Shown one piece after another: positions 1-24,429 of a DNA stretch of 64,000 nucleotides. Under the pieces are notes generated by a model that was given only the letters and a program-made list of their open reading frames with translations, had not been told where the DNA came from and ran no database searches. The position numbers were made by a program, and so were the translations under genes. The stretch covers positions 42,347,807 to 42,411,806 of the forward strand of contig OZ024862.1 in the NCBI GenBank assembly GCA_964017155.1, in the 5' to 3' direction. Positions within the stretch are counted from its first letter, which is position 1. Each line of letters begins with the position of its first letter. The stretch is from Oasisia sp. SBJ-2009 (taxonomy: Eukaryota; Annelida; Polychaeta; Sabellida; Siboglinidae).

Positions 1-281
1 GTACGACTGTGTCCTGCAGAAATCTAGAAACAACTGACATGTTGCTTTATTTCTAAGTGACAGATCACGTCACTTAGAAAAGTGAACCTGCCTAGGGACA
101 GATAAATAAATAGGTTATGTTACATCCTTATGTTAGTTTACAATGTAGATGGTTTCACAATGGTCCAAATGAAACTGGATGAAAATACAGGAAACGAGAC
201 CAGAAGATGTGATGCCGTACATCATCATATTGCTGTCGAAGCTGTCAACGTTTATTTGACCTCTCTCTGACCTTGTTTCAG

Positions 282-380
282 CCTGTGACCACACCACCTG
301 AGCAGCTGACTATCAGTGTCGCCGAAACACAAAATGATAACGTTGACAGGGGTAGCAATGACGAACTAGAGGCAGACCGT
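282..380 (+). CDS. Candidate extra aPKC linker exon
   Basis: A pyrimidine-rich acceptor (CTTGTTTCAG) is followed by 33 open codons and a strong donor (GTAAGA at 381). The exon is phase 0 at both ends, so it could be spliced before the 1887 exon without shifting the frame. Its start, PVTTPPEQ, resembles EPVTMPQD at the start of the 1887 exon, so it may be a duplicated or cassette linker exon. The remainder is Asp/Glu/Asn-rich and low in constraint, like other aPKC linkers. No homologue is known to me; without transcripts this is a reasoned guess. Confidence 0.4.
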
Positions 381-1886
381 GTAAGAAGGCAGTGCTGCCA
401 TCTGTCGTGTGCACCGTTAGCTTGTCACTTGGCGTGTTCGTTAAAGCTTGCACGCTAACACGGCTTCTAACTGTGGCAATGGTGCATTCTGCTTGGCTCA
501 CCGCCGTTGGTCCTTTTTCTCAGTTGCACTTTGCGTTGTTCTGTTTCTGTAGCCGTCGTCGTATTTCCCGTCAGTTTAAATTTTACTCATCTTAGTGTTA
601 CGTGTTATATTTCATAGTGACACAGCATGATAGATTATAGAAATGCATTTTGAGAACTTGTTAAAGAGTCGTTTTACACCTTCAAACTTTTTCTATGGTA
701 CTTTCGTTTTATCAGCTTTCTTGCAAATTACATTTTATTTTATTGATTGGCTTGCAGATAACAGTATTTTATTAGTTGTCATATCTAGTCATTCTATTTT
801 CTTTGTATCAGCTGTTTTACAGAATGTATTAATTTGGGTTTTAGATGCCTAATGGATTTTATGGTTTTCTTTGTGTACCAAACAATTAAAACTAATTATG
901 CCAGATACTTTATTCTGCTTTGCGAGACATCTGTTAACATTTTAACATTTCGTTTCTTACCAGCCTTTGCAGAATTCACAACTGTTTTCACATCTCAGGC
1001 TACCAGGAAGTTTATGGTACATGTTCATGTACATATTTTTAAAACTCTTATACACGTGATTTTATTATGTTAGAGAGATATTTTTATTAATATATTGGCG
1101 TGGAAAATGTCGCATGGAACAATATACCAACTGACAAGCTTGAGGGCAAGAGATATAGACTGTGAAAGGATGTCGTGTTTGCAAGGGGGATCTGTAGAAG
1201 TTAGATCTGTTGTCTTAGCTGTAGATTCTTATGGACTGTCTCCGTAGGTGTTGTGTTGTCCAATGACAGTGTGTGTTAGGACGTGGTCTCTCCAGTGTAA
1301 GCCGACAGCTACTTGGAGGTTGGGACAGTGGACGTGTCACACACACGATGACTGTATTAATGTTGTCCCCACATTGTTGTCAATGTTCATGTGGTGTCGC
1401 ACTCGTCATCTGTAGATGTCGCCTGCGACAGAATTGCTTATCGTCGTCCATTGCGTTCTAGCACAGCACAGCTTCGTTGTAACCGACTACCTCAAAGGAT
1501 CCCAGCTCATTCACATCCGCATTCGACTATGCCATGCACGCAGCAGAATGTATAGAATTAGAGTAATGCAATAAAGTTCCCCAGTCTGTAAAACATTCAG
1601 TCGTGTGCTGCAAATCAATAGGACCCTCTCAGACATGACTGTCTTCGGTAGAACATTTCTGTCTGTTGAAATATTTCCTTTCTTCCACACGGTTGGTCGT
1701 CAACATTTAAACGCAGTATTTTGTAGTAGAAGTGATAAATATATTCGGGCTTACAGTTGACCATATAAAAAACTTGGGTTTATTTTGGAGTATTTTGTCC
1801 GTATTTATCCCAGTCTGTGTCAGTGACTGGCAGAGCTACATTGAAGTGTCTTTGGAGTGTTTGACATGGAATAATTGTTGACACAG
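381..1886 (+). other. A+T-rich intron, no gene seen
   Basis: This stretch would be intron sequence of aPKC. It holds only short chance open frames in both strands, and I recognise no repeat family, RNA gene or domain in it. Confidence 0.5.
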
Positions 1887-14824
<12,938 letters not shown>

Positions 14825-15280
14825 GACGTCACGTGACTATCGGCTACAGTGGTACACGGTCACGCCACCTGGCGGCAGGGCTTTGTGGCAGGACCGTCTG
14901 TGCAGAGATCTTCCGCTGCCCTTCCAGTATTTTATTACGACATGTTTCCCACGGTGGATTCGCTGTCGTAGGCAACAGGAAATGTGACAACAATGATGAA
15001 TTGGTGTTATGTTGACTATTGGAGGTCAACGGTAGGATTCGATTCCTGACACTTAGCTACTGGTGTAGGTACGCACACGATTGTATGAGGAACATAATTA
15101 TATATGGATGTGGTCACGTGACGCGTCACATGATGCTACTGCCAGTGACTGTTCAGGCCGGAGCAACTGTTGCCAGAACTGTCTCAGAGCACTAGTCAAT
15201 ATTTCAACAGAACGTAAAACATGTTCACATTTGTAGGCTGCAACGCCCACTATCGTTTACATTGTGTTGGTGTAAATAAA
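14825..15280 (+). other. aPKC 3' UTR to first poly(A) signal
   Basis: Untranslated sequence after the stop, reaching AATAAA at 15275-15280. A further ATTAAA lies at 16508-16513, so a longer form is possible. Confidence 0.6.
15275..15280 (+). terminator. Poly(A) signal AATAAA for aPKC
   Basis: Canonical hexamer about 450 nt after the stop codon, followed by GT-rich sequence (GTTTGTCATG) further on. Confidence 0.5.
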
Positions 15281-15369
15281 TTCACCGCAGTCTAGTAGGA
15301 GAATTCCCCTACCTACATTACTAGTAGACTTGGTCACCCTGTTTGTCATGTAAATGCCATGTGAATTCA

Positions 15370-17760
15370 TTGCCCAACGAATATGAGTGAAATGTTTTTC
15401 ATTTTTGCCAAACGTGGCTCCCCGATGCTGCTAACTGCAGCTGTTGTTGTTGGCAGCATGCGAGTTACATTGCCTGCCGCCCGATATGTCACTACATTTG
15501 CCACATGTCCTGCATCTAAAAATGTCACCAGACTGCTAAACGTCACATTGCTAGCTGCTAAGTATGTCATTAAGTGTCATATTTTGGTAGCTGCAGCGTT
15601 CACTTATGTTACTGTGTTAAATTGTATGTGCCTACAGCTGTTTCGGGTCATGTGGACCATATGGCGTCCTTAGAACTCAGTAGCTTATTAGTTTGCTGAA
15701 ATAACAAGACACAACCTACTACGCATCGTCAACAGGGACTGTGTGACTAGTCGTCAGAGAAAATGTACGACATACGCTAGTACATCAGTTTTGCAGGAGA
15801 CGCATTTCCGGTGATAGGACATATACTACTGCAAAAGCTTGTGGAGTTCTTGTTAAAAAGACAAGCGAGCAAGATTTTGCACTGTGCAAATTTAGACAGT
15901 TGTTTATTGAACTGCCACAGATTCTTGCGAGATGCACACCCAAGGTCAGTTTTATGTGCAGATGTACTGTGTTTGATAGCCGCCTTGTATTAGCGGTGAA
16001 CGATGAAGCGTTCTGCATGGCTGATTTTGTGGCAGGTGTACCAAGACGTATATGATGTCTTTATTTGTGGAAGGTAAAATGATAGATATGGAAACAGAAA
16101 ACTTATTATTGTGTTGCAGTGACTGTGCCACTTATTGCAAAGAAGGCACATCACAGCTTGTATTTATTTTGGGAATGCAAAAGGCAAGATAACCGGCACA
16201 AGAGATCTGACCATATATGGTATGACTGACCATATATGGTGAGACTAACCATATAAGGTGTGACTGACTACCTGAGCTGGATGAATGGACATGACACGTA
16301 GTTCTAACCACCTCATACATTGACTTGGTCCACTTAGGAAATTAATTACTAGGTGGTAATGTCATCCTTATAGCTTCTACATGCAAAGGTAACCTGGTTT
16401 GTTTGTGTTATAGACTAAATTATGACTGCAATTTGCTTGTGTATAAATGCAATGATGACACATTGGCAATATTTTTATACCTGTGTATGAATGTTATAGT
16501 AGAACTTATTAAATATATCTAACATGATGTATTTTCAAGACAATGAGTAATATTGTATACACATTGGGACCGAATGGTTTGATTGATGCCAAGTGTGTGA
16601 ATTTCAGAAGTTAAATTTACCAGAGAGATTAGATATACAAATATGAATAGAAAACGGAGACTAGAATGAACCAACGAAAACGGCACAAATATTACTTGAA
16701 GAATGCACCCAATCGTCCTTGTTTTCATTACAACTACAAGAGAATGCAGAAGGCATATCATTGACGTCGTTAGTTTCCTCACTCGCTACCTCTCATTCGT
16801 GTGAACGTTCTCTTTGAGCGTCGTCATCAACATCTTACAACACAAACTCTTACAAGAAAGGCTCAAAACTGCTCCTTAGTTGAGTTATCCTCCTCCATTC
16901 CGTCCTCTGCTCTTAGATCTTCGTGGCCGAATTATTCTCCGAAACGGGTGAGCTCATCAGCTTCCGTTTATACGCCTTTCGTATACTACAAATAACAAAC
17001 ACATGTTTGCGTTGTTATCCATGTTATTAATTGTGTGCAGCCTTGTGTGCTAAAATCAACAAAGATGTCTAACTGGTACATGGAGTTAGTGTTGCCTTCT
17101 GGCATCGGTGCTGATTGGATCCTGCTTCACGCCGTTCACGGTGACCTGGTGAATGTGTGGAATCATTCTTAAGCAGGACAGTTGACGATGCTTAAAGAAC
17201 TCGTTTCAGAATGAAGACCTAACTGTTGTTCATTACTACTAAAAACGAGCGACCTATATTGATTTCTTTTTATTATCAGTAACAAATTTTCCGTTTTTTC
17301 TTTCATGGTAGGCTTATCATTTGATAATACTCCCATTCATCTTATTTATTCCGCCATGTATTCATGTTCACCCCCTATTTAGATATGATTTCACAAAGGT
17401 ACAGGAAGTCACCCCTTCGTTTCTTCTGTAAAACATGACGCTCCAAGCACTTCACCTGTATATGAGTTCCCTGGTTAATCCTTAGTCTGCAGTAGACTCT
17501 CGGTTATGAAACGGCCTATACCCAGCAGTTGTATCAATGTCGGTAACCGTTGGTCCAGTCTTGTTAGTTGAGGAAATAACAGACCATTGGGGACATTAGC
17601 ACCCTGTCGGTGATTAGTCAGGACCAGCATAAAAAGGTCGGTTTGACAGTACATGTCATGCGAAATGATGCCACATAACCTCATCAAATTCTCTTCATGG
17701 GGAGTGCTGAAAAAAAAAGGAAACAAGATGGCGGTCCCAGTTTAGGTTTTGGGCCCGTGA
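15370..17760 (+). other. Intergenic region between aPKC and the sperm protein gene
   Basis: Nothing coding is convincing here. A loose series of phrases like AATGTCACCAGACTGCTAAA near 15430-15590 is weakly repetitive, and CCATATATGG palindromes occur near 16210-16240. Confidence 0.5.
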
Positions 17761-17767
17761 CAGGAAG

Positions 17768-17883
17768 CATACGTCATATCCGCGAAAAACTATGTATTGC
17801 GTGCGCTGACGTCCCAGTCAAAACAATGAAGACCACGTGATCGGTGCGGCGGTTACCCAGTTGTTTAGCGACGCTATACAAAA
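17768..17883 (+). promoter_or_regulatory. Promoter of the sperm basic protein gene
   Basis: CRE-like half palindromes occur at 17769 (TACGTCAT) and 17808 (TGACGTCC), an E-box CACGTG at 17836, and a TATA-like TATACAAA at 17876-17883. The ATG follows about 40 bases after the TATA-like box. CRE sites bound by CREM-type factors drive many testis genes; that this applies here is inference. Confidence 0.45.
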
Positions 17884-17921
17884 ACTGATTCTTCAATACT
17901 GACGGGTTTAAACTTTCTCAA

Positions 17922-20327
17922 ATGAGCGGTTCCCGCGTGTCGAAGGCGCCGCAACAAAGTCGGCCGCCGAAAGCACCGCTGGCTTCGATTGCCCCGCCGA
18001 TGATGTCGTCAGCAGAGACGACGCCGAGCACAGAGATCGCCCCACGCAGGAAGAGGGTGGCGTTCTCTCGGATGATCTTCGACGCCCTGTATGATCTGAA
18101 CCGACGCATCGGCATGTCGGTATGGTCAATCGCCAAGAGCATCGCGGCCAAATACAACGTGAAGAACAAAACGGTACGTCCGCACGTGATGCGATGCGTG
18201 AAGTCAGCGCTACGTGAAGGATTGCTTGAGCATGCGACGCCCGGCGCTGTAAAATTGAGTCAGAAGGGCAAGGAAGCCGCCCGGGCCATGCACGTTAAGA
18301 AGAGCCCATCGAAGACGCACCCGGAGCGCAGAGTAATTCAGGGAAAAGCGCCGCAGCGGGCTGAACAACGACCACAGCAGCATCAACCACAGCCGAAGAA
18401 GCGACGGCTGTCACAGGAGCAACTGACTCAGCGTCAACGTCACGCCCCACAACACGAGCAACCGTTACACAAGCAACAGCCGCCGACGAGTGAGCAACAG
18501 AAGATCCAAATGGCGCAGATGGCACAAAAGCGGAAAATGATGAAACAGCAGCAACGGCTAGGACACCCAAAGCCACCGACACCGATAAAGAACCGGAGCC
18601 GTACTAACGTCCACAGCCCGCCAGTCCCCTCAAGGAGTCGTAGCAACAGCAGCCTTCGTCGTACTCAGCAATCCCCGACAAAATCTCACAGCAACAGCAG
18701 CGTTCGCAGCCCACGCGCCAAACCCCGCAGTAATACCAGCGATCACCGTATCAACGGACGTCCGCGCTCCCCACAAAAGACCCATAGCAACAGCAGCGTT
18801 AACAGTAACCACGGACGTCAGCGCGTTCCGGTAAAGACCCATAGCAACAGCGGCGTTCATCGTAACCGGGGACGCCAGCACTCCCCATCAAAGGCGCGTA
18901 GCAACACCAGCGTTCATAGTAACCAGGGACGTTCACACTCTCCATCAAAGATCGATAGCAACAGCAGCTTCCACCGTTACCAAGGATGTGGGCGCTCCCC
19001 AGAAAGGAACCTGAGCAACAGCAGTGTTCACTCTAATCACGGACGTCCGCGCTCCCACGGACGTTTTTGCTCTGCAACAAAGACCCACAGCAACGACAGC
19101 ATTCACCGCCACCACGGACGTCCGAGTTCCCCGGGAAAGACCCACAGCAACACCAGCGTTCACCGCAACATCGGACGTCCGAAATCCCCGGGAAAGACCG
19201 GCAGCAACAGCAGCCTTCACCGCAAAATCGGACGTCCGAGTTCCCCGGGAAAGACCGGTAGTAACAGCAGCCTTCACCGCAAAATCGGACGTCCGAGTTC
19301 CCCGGCGAAGACCCGCAGCAACAGCAGCCTTCACCGCAACGTCGGACGTCCAGGATCCCCATCAAAAACTCGCAGCAACAGCAGCGTCCACCGCAAAGTC
19401 GGACGTCCATGCAACCCATCAAAAACTCGCAGCAGCAACAGCGTCCACCGCAAAATCGGTCGTCCGCGTTCCACGTCAAAGACCCGCATCGACAGCAGCG
19501 TTCACCATATCCGCGGACGTCTGTCAAAGACCCGTATGAAAAGCGGCGATCGTCGAAGTCGAAGTCGCAGCCGGCGAATCTCTGCGAAGGCCAGCAAGGG
19601 CAGCATTCGCGGTCGTACTTCCAGCGGTCGCCGAGCGCGTACGCCATCGAAGAACAGAAGCGTCAGCGGTCGCAGATCGCGTTCCCCGTCGAAGAAAAGA
19701 AGCGTTAGCGGTCGCATGTCGCGTACGCCATCGAAGAAAAGAAGCGTTAGCGGTCGCAGATCGCGTTCGCCATCGAAGAAAAGAAGCGTTAGCGGTCGCA
19801 GATCGCCTTCGCCATCGAAGAAAAGAAGCGTTAGCGGTCCCCGAACGCGTACACCATCGAAGAAAAGAAGCGTTAGCGGTCGCAGATCGCGTACGCCATC
19901 GAAGAAAAGAAGCGTTAGCGGCCGTCGAGCGCGTACGCCATCGAAGAAAAGAAGCGTTAGCGGTTGCATATCGCGTTCCCCGTCGAAGCTGTCGAAGCAA
20001 GGCAGCAGTCGTATCAAACACCCGTCCGCAAAGCGCGCTTTGAAAACCCATCGCCGCCGCGGTCGCAAGATGAAAGCCAAAGCGAAAAGATGGTCGAAAG
20101 GGCGCAATATGAGCAGCAACAACAGTGCGCGGAAGACGACCAGCCCGTTGATAATCCCACCGACAAACCCGATCTGCCCCGACGCCAAGCCACAACCATC
20201 GGTCGCCCAGAAGCGCGCTAGAGCTCGCAAACGCAAGTTTGACGACGTCGCCGAAATCCTCTTCCAGCCGAGGGAATGCAAAGTCAAAGCAAAGAAGGCG
20301 TTGGCCAAACTCAAATACGACGATTAA
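17922..20327 (+). CDS. Sperm-specific linker-histone-like protein with protamine-like Ser/Arg repeats
   Basis: An intronless 801-aa, very basic protein. The start ATG follows an in-frame TGA 36 bases upstream. Residues about 45-120 form a divergent linker-histone winged helix (SRMIFDALYDLNRRIGMSVW, then SIAKSIAAKYNVKNKTVRPH and VMRCVKSALREGLLEH). A Gln/Pro/Lys-rich linker follows. About 14-15 repeats of 19 residues come next (type SNSSLHRKIGRPSSPGKTG), then eight of 14 residues (RRSRSPSKKRSVSG). SPxK/SPSKK motifs are minor-groove DNA-binding sites also used in sea-urchin sperm H1, and are phosphorylation-controlled. The plan, H1 core plus Arg/Ser/Lys repeats, is that of PL-I type sperm nuclear basic proteins in molluscs and relatives, but the length is far above usual. 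The likely role is sperm chromatin condensation. A somatic SR-type nuclear protein is less likely, since H1 cores are not found in those. Confidence 0.85.
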   Translation: MSGSRVSKAPQQSRPPKAPLASIAPPMMSSAETTPSTEIAPRRKRVAFSRMIFDALYDLNRRIGMSVWSIAKSIAAKYNVKNKTVRPHVMRCVKSALREGLLEHATPGAVKLSQKGKEAARAMHVKKSPSKTHPERRVIQGKAPQRAEQRPQQHQPQPKKRRLSQEQLTQRQRHAPQHEQPLHKQQPPTSEQQKIQMAQMAQKRKMMKQQQRLGHPKPPTPIKNRSRTNVHSPPVPSRSRSNSSLRRTQQSPTKSHSNSSVRSPRAKPRSNTSDHRINGRPRSPQKTHSNSSVNSNHGRQRVPVKTHSNSGVHRNRGRQHSPSKARSNTSVHSNQGRSHSPSKIDSNSSFHRYQGCGRSPERNLSNSSVHSNHGRPRSHGRFCSATKTHSNDSIHRHHGRPSSPGKTHSNTSVHRNIGRPKSPGKTGSNSSLHRKIGRPSSPGKTGSNSSLHRKIGRPSSPAKTRSNSSLHRNVGRPGSPSKTRSNSSVHRKVGRPCNPSKTRSSNSVHRKIGRPRSTSKTRIDSSVHHIRGRLSKTRMKSGDRRSRSRSRRISAKASKGSIRGRTSSGRRARTPSKNRSVSGRRSRSPSKKRSVSGRMSRTPSKKRSVSGRRSRSPSKKRSVSGRRSPSPSKKRSVSGPRTRTPSKKRSVSGRRSRTPSKKRSVSGRRARTPSKKRSVSGCISRSPSKLSKQGSSRIKHPSAKRALKTHRRRGRKMKAKAKRWSKGRNMSSNNSARKTTSPLIIPPTNPICPDAKPQPSVAQKRARARKRKFDDVAEILFQPRECKVKAKKALAKLKYDD
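18637..19530 (+). repeat. 57-bp coding repeats (19-aa units)
   Basis: Tandem 57-bp units inside the sperm protein gene, most alike between about 19140 and 19480. Each encodes SNSS-HR--GRP-SP-KT with variable positions. GRP is the core of an AT-hook, so the units may add minor-groove contacts; this is inference. Confidence 0.9.
19628..19985 (+). repeat. 42-bp coding repeats (14-aa SPSKK units)
   Basis: Eight nearly identical 42-bp units, type TCGAAGAAAAGAAGCGTTAG, encoding (S/T)PSKKRSVSGRRSR. Low divergence at silent sites points to recent expansion or gene conversion. Confidence 0.9.
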
Positions 20328-20527
20328 ACCTCGGTCGTTGTCGATTGCGTCGTGTTTGACACGCTCGTGGTGGTTGGTGCGTTGGACTCGGCGGAGACCC
20401 TCTCCCGCCAGAATAGCTCTGTACGCGAATGCTCGTCTCGCTTCGTTGTGTGTCCACTGTTCTCTTCACGAGGAGCGTTGTCGCCCAACCCCCGTGTGAC
20501 TTCATTGTTGGCGCTCATGTGCGCAAT

Positions 20528-20533
20528 AATAAA
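20528..20533 (+). terminator. Poly(A) signal of the sperm protein gene
   Basis: AATAAA about 200 nt after the stop. I saw no replication-histone 3' stem-loop in this stretch, so the mRNA is probably polyadenylated, as for replication-independent histone variants. Confidence 0.55.
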
Positions 20534-20639
20534 CCATCGTCAACGTCTCTTCGTCTTCATCTTCTGTCCGCATTGATGCGTTGAACAATGTTCAACCAAC
20601 CTTGTTCTACGTATGGGATGTTAGCTCAGTTTGGTAACG

Positions 20640-20735
20640 CGAGTGCAGGACAAAATCCCCACGGACAAAACCCAACCTCTTATTGCAAATGTGGGCAAAA
20701 CCCCAACAGACAACATACCAACTGTTGATTTTAGA
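20640..20735 (-). repeat. Inverted copy of the 21300-21780 minisatellite
   Basis: The sequence ACGGACAAAACCC...TTATTGCAAATGTGGGCAAAA is the reverse complement of the repeat unit at 21300-21780. The two together flank the CT/TA/CA microsatellite. Confidence 0.75.
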
Positions 20736-20795
20736 TGTAGGGGTGACTAGACTTTCTTTTTGTGTATACACAGTATTACATTACATACACATAAT

Positions 20796-20983
<188 letters not shown>

Positions 20984-21299
20984 CAGTTGTTTCAAACAAG
21001 TAAAGCTACATCTCTGTTTAAACTTGATACATATCGAAGGTTCGTGTGCATGTATATCACACTTCGGATGTACTCACATTAAATATCTTTAATACTTTCA
21101 CGAACACCTATAAATTATCGAACAGTGTCATGTGCTTGAGCGACACGGATTGGATGTACACATATTGTTAATCTTTAAATATGATGCAGACTCCAACACC
21201 TTCTAGAAATTTCTTATGCGTTGAAATTGCTGTTGTGTAGTATGTGTATATTTATGTAGGCCCCATGTAAACATCGGAAAAAACTTGTCACGCCTATGC

Positions 21300-21785
21300 T
21301 GAGTATTGGGGTTGTCCACACTTGCAATAAGCAGTTGGAGTTTTGCCCGTTGTGGTATCGTCCATATTTACAATAAACAGTTGGTGTTTTGACCGTTGGG
21401 ATTTTGTCCACATTTGCAATGAGCTGTTGGGGTTTTGTCCGTTAGGATTTCGTCCGCATTTGCAATGAGCAGTTTTTTTGTCCTTTGGGGTTTATCCGCA
21501 TTTGCAATAAGCAGATGGGGTTTTGTCCGTTGGGATTTTGTCTGCATTTTGCTATGAGCAGTTGGGGTTTTTGTTCGTTGGGATTTCGTCCGCAATTGCA
21601 ATGAGCAGTTGGGGTTTTTGTCTGTTGGGGTTTTGTCTGCATTTGCAATAAGCAGATGGGGTTTTATCCGGTGGGATTTTGTCCGCATTTGCTATGAACA
21701 GTCTGGATTTGTGCTCGTTGGGGTTTTGTCCTCATTTCCAATGAGCAGTTTGGGTTTTGTCCATTATGGTTTGTTCTCGCATTGT
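21300..21785 (+). repeat. Degenerate minisatellite of about 60 bp
   Basis: About eight diverged tandem units with core TTTTGTCCGCATTTGCAATG followed by AGCAGTTGGGGTTTTGTCCG. Inverted copies occur at 20640-20735. Confidence 0.85.
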
Positions 21786-21789
21786 TAAT

Positions 21790-24170
21790 GCGAAACAGTT
21801 TGTTAAAATCGCAGTTGACGGTTGTTATGTCATACCGTGGGACTAATGATGACTAATTCATGGTAGAGCAAAAATCACGTCATCCTATGAAATGCTTTTG
21901 GGTAAATCTATCTTGCTTTTCTTAAGCGTATCTACCACATGTAGGCGTAATGCAATGTTGTCCATAACGGCATGTTAACCAGATTGATCTAACCTGTAAC
22001 CATTTATCATAGAAAAAGATGCAGTTGGTTTACAATGAAAATGGATTTTGCAGAGAACCTAAATTCGAAAGGTTTCGTGATTAACCTGATTTTTCAGTAG
22101 GCCCAGACGTTCGCTCAAAAAGAGGAAAAACAAATCATTATGTTTCGCTATCAATTATTATTTCTGTTTGTATGTATGCATATTTGCATGTACGTATTTA
22201 TGTGTGCGAGTGTATGTAAATTGACCTATGTAGACCAATGTATGCATGTTATATGTGTGGTATGATTAGAGATAATCTTACCACAGAGGTAATGTTATTA
22301 TCTAATTTGTGTCTATAATAAAAGTAATTTAAATGTTAAGACAATGGTTTATAAACATCGTGAACAAGTAAATGTTACTTGTCGGTCCTCATTTCCTCCA
22401 AATAACAGGAAATGTGTGGGTTGTCAATTTTTCATGGTGAAAAACACTCATAGGTGATATTCTTACTCGATCGATAATTGGAAGTGCCACAAGATTTCGC
22501 AGAACAGAACTCCAATAACATTAAGGCATAAACTTTTCTGCTGGATCTGGAATCGCCGAGGAACTGCGACGGTAACAGGGACTTAGCATCAAACCGTTAT
22601 TTCCGCAGGGCCAGTCGTGATGACAGTAAGTAGTATTCGATCGATATCATTACCACGAAAACCTCATTAATTCAACATGTTTGAATGGTTCGTTGACCAA
22701 GGTGGCTTACGAATTGGTTGTCTAGTCGCGATTGAATGGATACCCCAATGATGACGTCAATTTTTCTGTCAGATAAGTTAGAAGAATTTCGGTTAGTGAC
22801 ATTATAGTTGATAAGCCCACAGGGACAAGCCGTCGCCCGTGTTCGCGTGCAGACGTTTTGATTTAGAGTAGAATGATCGAGTTATCGAATACGAATACGA
22901 ATACATTTATTTCAGGTAAAAACCCATATACAATTGGTACACACATTAGCACATCTAAGTAGCCTATAAAAGATCAAATATGTTAAAAAATGAATAGATA
23001 AAAAATAAATAAGGTTAGATAAGTGCAAAATTGTAGCAAAACAGATAAAATAATTAGCAATATACATGATGTGATTTTATAATAAATATGCAATTAATAC
23101 ATGTAAATAAACACCGCTTGAAAGATAAGTTATATAAACAACTTACTGACTTTAAAAATATATATAATAATAAATAAATAATAATAAAGTTATATGCGAG
23201 ACCTGATGACTATCTTACATATATTAAATACATATTATCCCGTTACCCATGCGTAGTTATGCAGTAGTTACGCCATGTAATAAATTATTCATATTGCATC
23301 ATTACAATTATTTTTAGCTGACGATTATGAGCAAATCTGAAGAAGAGAAACATTCAAAAGAAAGTAGTTTGGGGTCAGAAGGAGACGAGCAGAAAGAATG
23401 AGTCGATTATTGCCACAGAATCGATGGTGATGGATTGATCAAGAGAGTGTGGTAAACAAAAGTAGACCGAGGTTACGAAGTAGAAGCGGTGATGAGATAG
23501 TTTTGTAATATCAGGGTGTACAGTCATCTAGAGCCCGACACGTGACTCGGACTCCCACACCGCGTGTTTTGCACCAAAGCAGGACGAAACTGACATCGGC
23601 AACGAATGAACCACAATGGTTTAATCGTGCTTACAATCTAATCCGCTAGGGGCGCCACAGTTTTGAAACACCTCGGTGCTGCGCAGACATGTGCCAAGTA
23701 CACTGTAGAGTTGGATGTGCTGACTTGACTAATATCTCTTTACAAAAGGGGCATACCTAAATCTAGGGTGGGGGGAACAAAAAACCCAGTTGCACCCATT
23801 GAGGCTCGGAAGAAGGGAGAGGGTGATTATGTTGAAAACAATTCTCGTGCCCGTAGCTTCAGAACCCTGAGTCTAAGACTTCTCAACTTTACCTCGGAAG
23901 ACGGGAGAGGGTAGGCCCTATTGCTTAGCTAGGCAAGTAACGGTCATTTCAGTTAAAAAGCTATATGAACACAAGCCACTTCCAAAGGTTTAGGGGCACG
24001 TGTCCCTTAACCTGGACCCGCCTATGTTTATACCTCTTATTTTAGCACGAAGTTCGTGTTTTGTTACCACTTTGTAATAATTAATTGGTGTAGAATTATC
24101 CGAACCATTATACAGAACGAACGAACGACACATAAAGACAGAATAAAACATAGTTCACGGAAACGATTGC
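21790..24170 (+). other. Gene-poor A+T-rich region
   Basis: No convincing gene is seen. 22880-23220 is very A+T-rich and follows a short GAATAC triplication. 23770-23940 has degenerate phrases (TTGCACCCATTGAGGCTCGG) like those at 28300-28500. Confidence 0.5.
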
Positions 24171-24173
24171 AAA

Positions 24174-24425
24174 TGGGCGTGACGAGAGATATTACAAGTG
24201 GACGTGACGAGAGACATTACAAGTGGGCGTGACGAGAGACACTACAAGTGGGCGTGACGAGAGACATTACAAGTGGACGTGACGAGAGACATTACAAGTG
24301 GGCGTGACGAGAGACACTACAAGTGGGCGTGACGAGAGACACTACAAGTGGGCGTGACGAGAGACACTACAAGTGGGCGTGACGAGAGACACTACAAGTG
24401 GGCGTGACGAGAAACATTATAAATG
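24174..24425 (+). repeat. 25-bp minisatellite
   Basis: About ten copies of ACAAGTGGGCGTGACGAGAG plus ACATT, with few substitutions. Confidence 0.93.
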
Positions 24426-24429
24426 GCCG

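Noticed and set aside
19024..20314. Long open frames of 171 codons (+) and 204, 223 and 270 codons (-) overlapping the sperm protein gene
   Set aside because: Shadows of the 57-bp and 42-bp coding repeats, whose periods are multiples of three. The + frame at 17922 alone has a domain and a full length.
20617..20650. tRNA-like phrase GTTAGCTCAGTTTGGTAACG
   Set aside because: Resembles an A box only; no B box or stem structure follows.
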